In this document: positions 44,851-58,735 of the stretch, piece after piece
Layout: each line of letters begins with the position of its first letter
How positions within the stretch are numbered: position 1 is the first letter of the stretch
Notes under the pieces: model-generated
The model's database searches: none
The model's input: the letters and a program-made list of their open reading frames with translations, nothing else
What the model was told of the DNA's origin: nothing
Assembly: GCF_041734735.1 (NCBI RefSeq)
Contig: NC_134907.1
Span: forward strand, 6,473,510 to 6,537,509
Source of the DNA: Babylonia areolata
Lineage: Eukaryota; Mollusca; Gastropoda; Neogastropoda; Buccinidae
Direction: 5' to 3'
DNA: 64,000 nt
Position numbers and translations under genes: made by a program

Positions 44851-47800
44851 TTTTTTTAACACCACTCCATAGTCACCTTTAACACCACTCTATAGTCACC
44901 TTTAACACCACTCTATAGTCACCTTTAACACCACTCCATAGTCACCTTTAACACCACTCCATAGTCACCTTTAACACCACTCTATAGTCACCTTTAACAC
45001 TACTCTATAGTCACCTTTAACACCACTCCATTGTCACCTTTAACACCACTCTATAGTCACCTTTAACGCTACTCTATAGTCACCTTTAACACCACTCCAT
45101 TGTCACCTTTAACACCACTCTATAGTCATCTTTAACACCACTCTATAGTCACCTAAAACACCACCCCATAGTCACCTTTAACACCACGCTATAGTCACTT
45201 TTAACACCACTCTATAATAACCTTTAACACTACTCTATAGTCACCTTTAACACCACTCTATAGTCATCATAAACACCACTCCATAGTCGTCTTTAACACC
45301 ACTCTATAGTCACCTTTAACACCACTCTATAGTCACCTTTAACACCACTCCATAGTCACCTTTAACACCACTCTATAGTCACCTTTAACACCACTCTATA
45401 GTCATCTTTAACACCACTCTATAGTCACCTTTAACACCACTCTATAGTCACCTTTAACACCACTCCATAGTCATCTTTAACACCACTCCATAGTCACCTT
45501 TAACACCACTCTATAGTCACCTTTAACACCACTCTATAGTCACCTTTAACACCACTCTATAGTCACCTTTAACGCCACTCTATAGTCGCCTTTAACACCA
45601 CTCTATAGTCATCTTTAACACCGCTCTATAGTCACCTTTAACACCACGCTATAGTCACCTTTAACACCACTCTATAGTCATCTTTAACACCACTCCATAG
45701 TCACCTTTAACACCACTCTATAGTCACCTTTAACACCACTCCATAGTCACCTTTAACACCACTCTATAGTCACCTTTAACACCACTCTATAGTCACCTTT
45801 AACACCACTCTATAGTCACCTTTAACACCACTCCATAGTCATCTTTAACACCACTGTATAGTCATCTTCAACACCATCCTATAGTTACGTTTAACACCAC
45901 TCCATAGTCATCTTTAACACCACTCCATAGTCACCTTTAACACCACTCTATAGTTATCTTTAACACCACTCTATAGTTATCTTTAACACCACTCCATAGT
46001 AACCTTTAAAACTACTACTCTACAGTCACCTTTAACACCACTTTATAGTCACCTTTAACACCATCCTACAGTCACCTTTAACACCACTCCACAGTCACCT
46101 TTAACACCATCCTATAGTCACCTTTAACGCCACTCTATAGTCATCTTTAACGCCACTCTACAGTCATATTTAACACTTCTCCATAGTCACCTTTAACACC
46201 ACTCTATAGTCATCTTTAACACCACTCTATAGTCACTTTTAACACCACTCTATAGTCATCTTTAACACCACTCTATAGTCACCTTTAACACCACTCTATA
46301 GTCATCTTTAACACCATCCTATAGTCACTTTTAACACCACTCTATAGTCATCTTTAACACCATCCTATAGTCACTTTTAACACCCCTCCATAGTCATCTT
46401 TAACACCACTTTATAGTCCTCCTTTAACACCACTCCATAGTCATCTTTAACACCACGCTATAGTAACCTTTAACACCACTCTATAGTCACCTTTAACACC
46501 ATCCTATAGTCATCTTTAACACCACTCTATAGTCATCTTTAACACCACGCTATAGTAACCTTTAACACCACTCTATAGTCACCTTTAACACCATCCTATA
46601 GTCATCTTTAACACCACTCTATAATCATCTTTAACACCACTCCATAGTCACGTTTAACACCACTCTATAATCATCTTTAACACCACTCTATAATCACCTT
46701 TAACACCACTCTATAATCACCTTTAACACCACTCCATAGTCACCTTTAACACCACTCTATAGTCACCTTTAACACCACTCTATAGTCACCTTTAACACCA
46801 CTCCATAGTCACCTTTAACACCACTCTATAGTCATCTTTAACACCACTCTATAGTCATCTTTAACACCACTCTATAATCACCTTTAACACCACTCTATAA
46901 TCACCTTTAACACCACTCCATAGTCACCTTTAACACCACTTTATAGTCACCTTTAACACCACTCTATAGTCACCTTTAACACCACTCTATAGTCACCTTT
47001 AACACCACTCTATAGTCATCTTTAACACCACTCTATAGTCATCTTTAACACCACTCTATAGTCATCTTTAACACCACTTTATAGTCACCTTTAACACCAC
47101 TCTATATTAATCTTGAACACTACTCCATAGTCACCTTTAACACCACTCCATAGTCATCTTTAACACCACTCTATAGTCATCTTTAACACCACTCTCTAGT
47201 CACCTTTAACACCACTCCACAGTCATCTTTAACACCACTCCATAGTCATCTTTAACACCACTCCATAGTCACCTTTAACACCACTCCATAGTCATCTTTA
47301 ATACCACTCTATAGTCATCTTTAACAGCACTCTATAGTCACCTTTAACAACACTCTATAGTAATATTCAACACCACTCCATAGTCATCTTTAACACCACT
47401 CTATAGTCATCGTTAACACCACTCTATAGTCACCTTTAACACCACTCTATAGTCATCTTTAACACCACTCTATGGTCACCTTTAACACCACTCTATAGTC
47501 ACCTTTAACACCACTCTATGGTCACCTTAACACCGCTCTATAGTAACCTTTAACACCACTCTCTAGTCACCTTTAACACCACTCTATAGTCATCTTTAAC
47601 ACCACTCTATGGTAACCTTTAACACCACTCTATAGTCACCTTTAACACCACTCTATAGTCATCTTTAACACCACTCTATAGTCACCTTTAACACCACTCT
47701 ATAGTCACCTTTAACACCACTCTATAGTCACCTTTAACACCACTCTATAGTCATCTTTAACACCACTCTATAGTCACCTTTAACACCACTCTATAGTCAC

Positions 47801-50800
47801 CTTTAACACCACTCTATAGTCATCTTTAACACCACTCTATAGTCACCTTTAACACCACTCTATATTAATCTTTAACACTACTCTATAGTCACCTTTAACA
47901 CCACTCTATAGTCACCTTTAACACCACTCTATAGTCACCTTTAACACCACTCTATAGTCATCTTTAACACCACTCTATAGTCACCTTTAACACCACTCTA
48001 TAGCCATCTTTAACACCACTCCACAGTCATCTTTAACACCACTCTATAGTCATCTGTAACACCACTCTATAGTCATCTTTAACACCACTCCATAGTCATC
48101 TTTAACACCACTCTATAGTCATCTGTAACACCACTCTATTGTCATCTGTAACACCACTCTATAGTAATCTTTAACACCACTCTATAGTCATCTGTAACAC
48201 CACTCTATGGTCATCTGTAACACCACTCTATAGTCACCTCTAACACCACTCTATAGTCATCTGTAACACCACTCTATAGTCATCTTTAACACCACTCTCT
48301 AGTCATCTTTAACACCACTCTATAGTCACCTTTAACACTACTCTATAGTCACCTTTAACACCACTCTATAGTCACCTTTAACACCACTCTATAGTCACCT
48401 TAACCACTCCATAGTCACCTTTAACACCACTCCATAGTCACCTTTAACACCACTCCATAGTCATCTTTAACACCACTCTATAGTCACCTTTAACACTACT
48501 CTATAGTCACCTTTAACACCACTCTATAGTCACCTTAACCACTCCATAGTCACCTTTAACACCACTCCATAGTCATCTTTAACACCACTCTATAGTCACC
48601 TTTAACACTACTCTATAGTCACCTTTAACACTACTCTATAGTCACCTTTAACACCACTCCATAGTCATCTTTAACACCACTCTATAGTCATCTGTAACAC
48701 CACTCTACAGTCATCTTTAACACCACTCTATAGTCATCTTTAACACCACTCTATAGTCATCTTTAACACCACTCTATAGTCACCTTTAACACCACTCCAT
48801 AGTCACCTTTAACACCACTCTATAGTCACCTTTAACACCACTCTATAGTCACCTTTAACACCACTCTATAGTCACCTTAACACCACTCCATAGTCACCTT
48901 AAACACCACTCCATAGTCATCTTTAATACCACTCTATAGTCATCTTTAACAGCACTCTATAGTCATCTTTAACAGCACTCTATAGTCGCCTTTAACACCA
49001 CTCTATAGTCACCTTTAACACCACTCTATAGTCACCTTTAACACCACTCTATAGTCATCATTAACACTTCTCCATAGTCACCTTTAGCACCACTCTATAG
49101 TCACCTTTAACACCACTCTATAGTCACCTTTAACACCACTCTATAGTCACCTTTAACACCACTCCATAGTCACCTTTAACACCACTCTATAGTCATCTTT
49201 AACACCACTCTATAGTCACCTTTAACACCACTCCATAGTCATCTTTAACACCACTCTATAGTCACCTTTAACACCACTCTATGGTCACCTTTAACACTAC
49301 TCTATAGTCATCTTTAACACCACTCTATAGTCATCTTTAACACCACTCTGTAGTCATCTTTAACACCACTCTATAGTAACCTTTAACACCACTCTATAGT
49401 CATCTTTAACACCACTCTATAGTCATCTTTAACACCACTCTATAGTCATCTTTAACACCACTCTATAGTCATCTTTAACACCACTCTATAGTCACCTTTA
49501 ACACCACTCTATAGTCACCTTTAACACCACTCCATAGTCATCTTTAACACCACTCTATAGTCACCTTTAACACCACTCTACAGTCACCTTTAACACCACT
49601 CTACAGTCATATTTAACACTTCTCCATAGTCACCTTTAACACTACTCTACAGTCACCTTTAACACCATCCTATAGTCACCTTTAACACCACTCCATAGTC
49701 ATCTTTAACACCACTCCATAGTCACCTTTAACACCACTCCATAGTCACCTTTAACACCACTCTATAGTCACCTTTAACACCACTCTATAGTCACCTTTAA
49801 CACCACTCTATAGTCACCTTTAACACCACTCCATAGTCACCTTTAACACCACTCTATAGTCACCTTTAACACCACTCTATAGTCATCTTTAACACCACTC
49901 CATAGTCACCTTTAACACCACTCCATAGTCACCTTTAATACCACTCTATAGTCAACTTTAACACCACTCCATAGTCACCTTTAATACCACTCTATAGTCA
50001 ACTTTAACACCACTCTATATTAATCTTTAACACCACTCTATAGTCATCTTTAACACCACTCTATAGTCATCTTTAACACCACTCCATAGTCACTTTTAAC
50101 ACCACTCTATAGTCATCTTTAACACCATCCTATAGTCACTTTTAACACCACTCTATAGTCATCTTTAACACCACGCTATAGTCACTTTTAACACCACTCT
50201 ATAGTCACCTTTAACACCACTCCATAGTCACCTTTAACACCACTCTATAGTCATCTTTAACACCACTCTATATTAATCTTTAACACCACTCTATAGTCAT
50301 CTTTAACACCACTCTATAGTCACCTTGAACACCACTCCATAGTCACCTTTAACACCACTCTATAGTCATCTTTAACACCACTCTATATTAATCTTTAACA
50401 CCACTCTATAGTCATCTTTAACACCACTCTATAGTCACCTTTAACACCACTCCATAGTCATCTTTAACACCACTCTATAGTCACCTTTAACACCACTCTA
50501 TAGTCACCTTTAACACCACTCTATAGTCATCTTTAACACCACTCTATAGTCACCTTCAACACCACTCTATAGTCACCTTAAACACCACTCTCTAGTCATC
50601 TTTAACACCACTCTATAGTCATCTTTAACACTTCTCCATAGTCACCTTTAGCACCACTGTATAGTCATCCTTAACTCCATCCTATAGTCACCTTTAACAC
50701 CACTCTATAGTCATCTTTAACACTACTCTATAGTCACCTTTAACACCACTCTATAGTCATCTTTAACACCACTCTATAGTCACCTTTAACACCACTCCAT

Positions 50801-51270
50801 AGTCACCTTTAACACCACTCTATAGTCACCTTTAACACCACTCTATAGTCATCTTTAACACCACTCCATAGTCACCTTTAACACCACTCCATAGTCACCT
50901 TTAACACCACTCCATAGTCACCTTTAACACCACTCTATAGTCACCTTTAACACCACTCCATAGTCATCTTTAACACCACTCTATAGTCACCTTTAACACC
51001 ACTCTATAGTCATCTTTACCACCACTCTATAGTCACCTTGAACACCACTCTATAGTCACCTTTAACACCACTCTATATTCACCTTTAACGCCACTCTATA
51101 GTCACCTTTAACACCACTCTATAGTCACCTTTAACACCACTCTATAGTCACCTTTAACACCACTCTATAGTCACCTTTAACACCACTCTATAGTCACCTT
51201 TAACACCACTCCATAGTCACCTTTAACACCACTCCATAGTCACCTTTAACACCACTCCATAGTCATCTCT
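44851..51270. repeat. 6.4-kb satellite of 23-bp units
   Basis: About 280 copies of CTTTAACACCACTCTATAGTCAC. Since 23 is not a multiple of three and each unit has TAG or TAA, no frame survives. Two positions are strongly two-state: CTCTATAG or CTCCATAG, and GTCACCTT or GTCATCTT. Rare units carry CATCCTATAG, CTATATTAATC or a deletion of the ACA triplet (for example CCTTAACCACTCC near 48402 and 48537, suggesting block copying). It starts in a T run and ends GTCATCTCTGAAACC. Confidence 0.98.
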
Positions 51271-52408
51271 GAAACCATTTGCTGACACATCTGTAATGGT
51301 TTCTAAGGCTGTTTTCATTGCTGAGTCATCAATGCTGCTTACCTATTGGTAAACATTGTTGTTAAACATTAGTATTACTATATATGTACATGGCGAGCTT
51401 GTTTTAATAAGTGTGGTTTGGTGTTCTCTCGTTGCCTTCAGGCAAAACAACAGCTGTCCTATTTCAATCGAAAAACAGCATACAAGAAAAATTGCTGTAA
51501 TGAATGAATGAATAGATAGATAAATAAATAATAAATGAATAAATAAATAAACAGATAAATAAATAAAGAAATAAAACTAATAAGATTTAAAAGAATTATT
51601 CAGTGTTACTTAATCCGTTATAGTTGAAATGGTGCTCCATATTATTGGAGTTAATGTTGTTATGAATCCAGTTAAAGGCAGTGTGGGTTCCAAAAAGAAC
51701 AAATTAGTGCGACACTTGTTGGTCGAAATCAAAAGTTTAAGCTTTAAAGTGCGTTATTACGCATTCCCACACTTTCTTGCACATTGCAGTATATGATAAA
51801 GGGCGAGAAGTCTCTTTTATTTACTTATTTCTAAAAAAAAAATATGCTGTGTTATCGGGGTTGGTTTCCTGTCTCTCCATAACGCAAAAGAGACAAGAGA
51901 GGCAAGGCCTTCAAGACTCACTTGTGATGCACTTTTTTAAAAAATCCAAGCTTTTTATGTATTGAGTATAATTTCAAAATGTAATGTTTAAGATGAGAAA
52001 GATCAGTTTAAAGCAAATTAAGTCCCCTAGCATTAATTACAGAGTACTTTCCCTTTTTTACTAACTGCACCAAAACGTTTGCAAAATAAATAAAACTGTC
52101 ATGCTTAGCAAAAGAAGTTCCTGTTTGAACAAAAAATTATAATAATGACTGCTCTTGTTGTTGGGTCAGAACATCAGATCAAAGTGCCAAGTTTAGAGAA
52201 TACAAAAAATATATATATAACAGTAAATGCAGTTTGCATATAATTAGGCTTTTTTTTGTGTGTGTGTGTGTGCCCATCCCATAGGTGCAATATTGTTTTA
52301 AACAAAATGACTGGAAAGAACTGAATTTTTCCTATTTTTATGCCTAATTTGGTGTCAGCTGACAAAGTATTTGCAGAGAAAATGTCAATGTTAAAGTTTA
52401 CCACGGAC
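51271..52408. other. unannotated A/T-rich stretch
   Basis: (AAAT)n-like DNA at 51500-51575, a T run with GT at 52248-52273, otherwise unique-looking. No gene recognised. Confidence 0.5.
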
Positions 52409-52413
52409 ACACA

Positions 52414-52483
<70 letters not shown>
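52409..52483. repeat. (CA)n(GA)n compound microsatellite
   Basis: CA dinucleotides passing into GA, the same design as at 2031-2094. Confidence 0.95.
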
Positions 52484-52854
52484 CAACCGAACACCGGGTT
52501 AAAACATAGACTCACTTTGTTTACACAAGTGAGTCAAAAAACAGAGAGAAAAAGACGAAAGAGACAGGGAACGACCACGCTTTTAGGGAACCCCAGGCTT
52601 TCTTGTTGACGTTTGTTCAACTGTCCGTAATATTCCCATCACGAAAATCACGACAAAAAAAAAGGGCAAAGAAGCCTACACATGTGCTAACCATGTGGTC
52701 CATGTTTTAATTATCTGGATCAGTATTTCCAATCTGACGAAAATGTAGGAAAGATGAAAGAAAAGAAAGAAAGAAAGAAAATAATAATCGTCGGACAAGA
52801 TGGAATGTTGTAACGTATCGTACAGTACTGTATTGTAGTGTGTTACCTTTTGTC
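52484..52854. other. unannotated stretch
   Basis: A-rich with an AAAG run near 52756-52781; no feature. Confidence 0.4.
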
Positions 52855-53405
52855 CAAACATCTCTGTTTGGAATTCTGGATGCCCTTCCGGGTAGATTGT
52901 GACGCCATAGTGCAGCGCCACCTGGTTTTGTTTTTTTTTGGAGGGGGTTTGTTTGTGTTGTTTTTTTGTTGTTGTTGTTTTTTTGTTTTTTTGTTTTTTT
53001 TGTGTTTTTTTTGCTTGTTTGTTTGGTTTTGGTTGTTGTTTTTTTGTTTTGTTGTTGGTTTTTTTGTTTGGTTTTTTGTTTTTTGTTTGGTTTTTGTTGT
53101 TTTTTTGTTGTTTTGTTTTGTTGTTTTTCTGTTTGTTTTGCTTTTTGGGGTTTTTTTTGTCTGCAGGCGACTTGCGTATTTGTTTTACTATCAGAATAAA
53201 TCTTTCTACAGAATTTGTCAGGGCCAACCCCATTGTTGCCGTGGATTGTGTTCGCTGAGTGTGTGCTGTTCACGGGACACCAGCGTATCATCTAATCCGA
53301 AGGACTAGTATACGGACCATCACTCAAGGTTTAGTGGAGGTCCGTGTGGGATTCCAGCTGTGGACACTGGCTTCCTTGTCGGGGGCGTGACCAGCAGGCC
53401 ACAGC
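52855..53405 (-). mobile_element. SINE family A, old copy split by a (TTTG)n expansion
   Basis: Minus-strand order is preserved: ATCTCTGTTTGGAATTC and GCAGCGCCACC (3' body), then 240 bp of T/G repeat (52926-53160), then TTTCTACAGAATTTGTCAGG, TTGCCGTGGATTGTGT (central domain) and CCATCACTCAAGG. The T/G tract is an expansion of the A-rich linker present in all family A copies. The head is barely recognisable. Confidence 0.75.
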
Positions 53406-53573
53406 ACAGAGCACGGCAGTGAGGGACAGTGAAGTGTGAAGGAGGGCAGTGGTACATCTCAAAGCATTGTGCTGTGCTGTTGGAAGCCGACTGTTTCACG
53501 CGTGAAATGATTGTAGTGAAGAACTAATAAAGACGTGTACATGATGGTGTGGGTGTTCATAGTCTATTTGTCC
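53406..53573. other. short unannotated stretch
   Basis: No feature seen. Confidence 0.4.
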
Positions 53574-53607
53574 ATTGGTCTGTCTGCCTGTCTGTCTGTC
53601 TGTCTGC

Positions 53608-53646
<39 letters not shown>

Positions 53647-53785
53647 GTTGTATAGACACAGACAGTTATGATGACATTAACAAATTTTGTTATCGACCCT
53701 TGTTCATGTGGGGCTGTGGCCTTATGAATAAGCTCCTCCCCCCCCCCTCTCTCTCTCTCTCTCTATCTCTGTCTGTCTCAAAGAG

Positions 53786-53822
<37 letters not shown>

Positions 53823-53870
53823 GCGCGCACTCACGCACGCACACACATACACACAATTAAAATAAATCAA
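53574..53870. repeat. (GTCT)n, (CT)n and (CA)n microsatellites
   Basis: GTCT/GCCT tetramers then CT (53579-53646), CT (53746-53775), CA with CGCG edges (53786-53853). Confidence 0.9.
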
Positions 53871-54205
53871 CAAGATCTATACATGTTTATAATATATTTT
53901 TTTGGCAATTTGAGACAAGCAATGCCACAAAGAATAAGACATGTTCAAATGTAAAATGCCAAAGAAATAGTCACTGATTATGCAAGTTAGATACAGATGA
54001 ACAAGCTAACAAGAAAGAACAGCGCAGCGTTTAAACAATGCACATAATAACCCTACATGAATGAACAAATTCATGAGTAATAAACAAAGGAATACATAAC
54101 GCGTTAAGCTACCATGCACTCAAAAACAAAAAAAAAGTACCAGTGCTTTACATACGAATGCAACAAATTCTGCTTTAAGATAACTGAAAGAAAGAAAAAT
54201 TCGGA

Positions 54206-54207
<2 letters not shown>
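53871..54207. other. unannotated A/T-rich stretch
   Basis: No feature. Confidence 0.4.

Positions 54208-54288
<81 letters not shown>
54208..54288. repeat. (AT)n microsatellite, 80 bp
   Basis: Uninterrupted AT dinucleotide, self-complementary and able to extrude a cruciform. Confidence 0.97.
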
Positions 54289-54290
<2 letters not shown>

Positions 54291-54626
54291 AAGAAACAAA
54301 AGTATAAGTGCGAACATGTTATGATTACAGCTTGCCTTCATTCCATGAATACAGCCAAAGCAAAGTACACAGATGACAAATGTCATGAATCAAGGGCAGG
54401 AAACTGACGTGAAGAAACCCGCAGAACACAGGCCTCTGTGCATTACTATCTTTATCAAATGAAATCAGTATGCAAATCAGCACGTACTTACACCGTTATA
54501 AAACTGACTGTGTGCTAAAAGGAAGGTAAACGCACTCATACACACGAACAGAGAGGCACAGACAGACAGACAGGCGAAGGGGGGTAGGGGAGGGGGAGAA
54601 ACAGAAACAACAACAACAACAACAAC

Positions 54627-54662
<36 letters not shown>

Positions 54663-55800
54663 GGAAATAAAAAGATAAATTAGAAATAAATAAATGAATA
54701 AATACATGAATAAGCAAATAGATATGCTGAAAGCAACCAATAAACAGTTAATATCACCAAGCAAACAAAAACATCAACGGTCCGTTATGACGAAATAAGC
54801 AAATCTGGATGACCCTATGATCCAACAACTACAATGCTGACAAAATATCATTCAGACATAATCATGGTTGTAATGTACGATATGTATTATCAAAGGCAGA
54901 CGTCCATGTCATGAACATATCCTGCAAAAGATCTATGTGCATAAAAGGGAAAGAATAATTATGTCGCTGTAAGATACACATTGTGCAATGAATGTATGAA
55001 AATAAATGTACGGAAAAGATTTTGAAAAGAGATGAAATCCAAAACAAGAGTACCAATGAAATTTAAAACACATCATATGGTTGAATATAGGTCAATTCTA
55101 AAACTGAGTGCCTCTAAATTTCAAAACACATCAAATGGTTGAGTGTACATGAATTCTAACACCAAATTCCTCTGAATTTCAAACCACATCAAGTAGATTG
55201 AACAAGAATGTATTCTATTTCGGATGTTTTAGACGTCAGTTCGTATTGTCGATTGATGTATAGCTGGCAAAATCAATTCAAAAAGACATCACATTCAATA
55301 AGTGAGAACAAATTCCATTTCAGATATTTCAAGTAAGATTTTATTGTCTTATGTAATTTGGCTGGTAAATTCAACCTCTAAGATAAAACAAAATTCAAGG
55401 AGATGCCTAGATTTTGTTCTCTTGAAAAAGCAAAGTAGCTCAGCATACCTGCTTAGCTGAATTACACTTCTATGAATGTCTTTTAGTCCCAACATCTGAA
55501 TGAAAATCCTTTTTAGGCATTGAAAACAATGCTCGGTACATTTGGAAGTGTGCTGAACATATTTAGCTCTAACTTCCCATAAACATTAATTTGAAATTCA
55601 CCCTCAGTTTTTTGTTTCATGTATTCAAAAACCATTATTTCTAATTTTGTTGTAACAGTGACATGCAACGGTAATGGTGTCATTCAAGTTACAATATCCT
55701 GTGGTCATAATATTTGCTCATAATTTCTTTTCATTGATTTTAGTTTATGGTTTTAGCTGTCTTTTTATATCATTTTCAATGTGTTTAACTTGGTTAGATT
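54289..55800. other. unannotated stretch
   Basis: (AAC)n then (CA)n at 54605-54660 and (AAAT)-type repeats at 54690-54715. At 55040-55200 a 60-bp element with AATTTCAAAACACATCAAATGG recurs three times with drift. No gene. Confidence 0.5.
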
Positions 55801-55845
55801 TTACTTGGACTGGGCTGGACGTGCGTGAATTTGTCTTTCTGATGT

Positions 55846-56735
55846 TCTTTTAACTGACCTTTCAATACTATACATGGCTCCTTTTATTGCTCTCTCTAAC
55901 GTTCTTTTAACTGACCTTTCAATTTTATACACGGCACCTCTCATTGCTCTCTCTAACGTTCTTTTAACTGACCTTTCAATTTTATACACGGCACCTCTCA
56001 TTGCTCTTTCCAACGTTCTTTTAACTGACCTTTCAATTTTATACACGGCACCTCTCATTGCTCTCTCTAACGTTCTTTTAACTGACCTTTCAATTTTATA
56101 CACGGCACCTCTCATTGCTCTTTCCAACGTTCTTTTAACTGACTTCTTTTAACTGACCTTTCAATTTTATACATGGCACCTCTCATTGCTCTTTCCAACG
56201 TTCTTTTAACTGACTTCTTTTAACTGACCTTTCAATTTTATACACGGCACCTCTCATTGCTCTTTCCAACGTTCTTTTAACTGACTTCTTTTAACTGACC
56301 TTTCAATTTTATACATGGCACCTCTCATTGCTCTTTCCAACGTTCTTTTAACTGACTTCTTTTAACTGACCTTTGAATTTTATACACGGCATCTCTCATT
56401 GCTCTTTCTAACGTTCTTTTAACTGACCTTTCAATTTTATACACGGCATCTCTCATTGCTCTAACGTTCTTTTAACTGACCTTTCAATTTTATACACGGC
56501 ATTTCTCATTGCTCTTTCTAACGTTCTTTTAATTAACTGACCTTTCAATTTTATACACGGCACCTCTCATTGCTCTTTCTAGCGTTCTTTTAACTGACCT
56601 TTCAATTTTATACACGGCACCTCTCATTGCTCTTTCTAACGTTCTTTTAACTGACCTTTCAATTTTATACACGGCACCTCTCATTGCTCTCTCTAACGTT
56701 CTTTTAACTGACCTTTCAATACTATACATGACACC
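55846..56735. repeat. 57/71-bp minisatellite, about 15 copies
   Basis: Unit CTTTCAATTTTATACACGGC, ACCTCTCATTGCTCT, TCTAACGTTC, TTTTAACTGAC (57 bp). Four consecutive units carry an extra 14 bp from doubling of TTCTTTTAACTGAC (71 bp). First and last units share the variant CAATACTATACATG, and GGGCTGG lies just outside both ends. Confidence 0.96.
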
Positions 56736-57532
56736 TATTATAGTGGGCTGGGCTTCAAGCAACATGATTTGATTTTATTCAGTTGTATAACCACGCCATT
56801 CCAACATGCACTGATGGGCACCATACATTCACAAAAGAAGATGATATTAAACGTGAATAAAGGCAAGGAACCAATGTAGCTTGTATCACAGTATCTTTGC
56901 ACAGGACGGGTTCTTGGAAATTACCAATTTTATGGTAATCATTATCATTCCGATTATCACAGCAAAAAAATGTCATGTCATTAATACTGATAATCACTAC
57001 TATCATCGTGCCAGTGCTGTCAGATATTCATTTTATCCCCTTGAAAAATCAATGGAAAGAATTAATGATGATTATGATAATGATGATGATGATGATGATT
57101 ATGATTGTGATGATAATGTCAACTACAAAATAAAAATGGAAAATAACATGGACATCAGCATGCCAACGTTTTGCTTATGATTATGTACACTACGATTTCC
57201 CAAATACCAAAAAATGTATTATTCATAGTCTAAATAATTTCAGTTACATCATTTTCTTTTTAGGGGTCAGGGATAAAAGCCAAGACGTTAGGTTAACATA
57301 CAGGGTTGACCATAAGATACAGACCACTTCGGAGCACACAGAAGGCAGGGTGAAATGATGCTGAATGTTCAGCACACGGGCCGGCTCAGCCCCCTTGGAG
57401 TGTATGGAGTTAAGGGCCGAAACACTTGACTGAGGCGGGCTTCTTCTCTGAAGACCTTGTACTATCCAGCTCTCCCTAGAGTTTCTTATCACTGCAGCTA
57501 ATGTACCGAGCACCAGTCATACACAACCAGGG
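56736..57532. other. unannotated stretch
   Basis: (GAT)n at 57065-57100; 57245-57530 is GC-richer and unique-looking but without a usable frame or motif I know. Confidence 0.4.
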
Positions 57533-57544
57533 GTGTTTTCTTGC

Positions 57545-58735
57545 GCTTGCAGTCCCTTCTTCATAATGAAAACAACACAAGCTTGCAGTCCCTTCTTCAT
57601 AATAAAAAAAACCACAAGCTCGCAGTCCCTAATTCATAATGAAAACAACACAAGGTTCCAGTCCCTAATTCATAATGAAAACAACACAAGTTTGCAGTCC
57701 CTAATTCATAATGAAAACAACACAAGCTTGCAGTCCCTTATTCATAATGAAAACAACACAAGCTTGCAGTCCCTAATTCATAATGAAAACAACACAAGTT
57801 TGCAGTCCCTAATTCATAATGAAAACAACACAAGCTTGCAGTCCCTTCTTCATAATGAAAACAACACAAGCTTGCAGTCCCTTCTTCATAATGAAAACAA
57901 CACAAGCTTGCAGTCCCTAATTCATAATGAAAACAACACAAGCTTGCAGTCCCTAATTCATAATGAAAACAACACAAGTTTGCAGTCCCTAATTCATAAT
58001 GAAAACAACACAAGCTTGCAGTCCCTTATTCATAATGAAAACAACACAAGCTTGCAGTCCCTAATTCATAATGAAAACAACACAAGCTTGCAGTCCCTTA
58101 TTCATAATGAAAACAACACAAGCTTGCAGTCCTTTATTCATTATGAAAACAACACAAGCTTGCAGTCCCTAATTCATAATGAAAACAACACAAGCTTGCA
58201 GTCTCTTATTCATAATGAAAACAACACAAGCTTGCAGTCCCTAATTCATAATGAAAACAACACAAGCTTGCAGTCCCTCATTCATAATGAAAACAACACA
58301 AGCTTGCAGTCTCTTATTCATAATGAAAACAACACAAGCTTGCAGTCTCTTATTCATAATGAAAACAACACAAGGTTCCAGTCCCTAATTCATAATGAAA
58401 ACAACACAAGCTTGCAGTCCCTAATTCATAATGAAAACAACACAAGCTTGCAGTCCCTAATTCATAATGAAAACAACACAAGCTTGCAGTCCCTAATTCA
58501 TAATGAAAACAACACAAGCTTGCAGTCCCTAATTCATAATGAAAACAACACAAGTTTGCAGTCCCTAATTCATAATGAAAACAACACACGTTTGCAGTCC
58601 CTAATTCATAATGAAAACAACACAAGTTTGCAGTCCCTAATTCATAATGAAAACAACACAAGCTTGCAGTCCCTAATTCATAATGAAAACAACACAAGCT
58701 TGCAGTCCCTAATTCATAATGAAAACAACACAAGT
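57545..58735 (+). repeat. 36-bp minisatellite, 33 copies, open frame
   Basis: Unit AGCTTGCAGTCCCTAATTCA then TAATGAAAACAACACA. In the plus frame it reads SLQSLIHNENNT, and a frame stays open from 57533 to 58864 (443 codons), ending in 43 non-repeat residues (SIVCKSLNICKCFAE... YLMGDQ). Units are very uniform. The commonest variants (AGC/AGT, TCC/TCT, CTA/CTT/CTC) are synonymous in that frame; ATT to CTT (I to L) and AGCTTG to AGGTTC are not. Each unit would have an NNT glycosylation sequon. No signal peptide, splice context or promoter is evident, so a plain minisatellite is still the likelier reading. Confidence 0.95.

Noticed and set aside
44851-51270. Centromeric satellite
   Set aside because: A 23-bp unit in a single 6.4-kb block beside a gene does not show centromere identity; it is simply a large minisatellite on this evidence.
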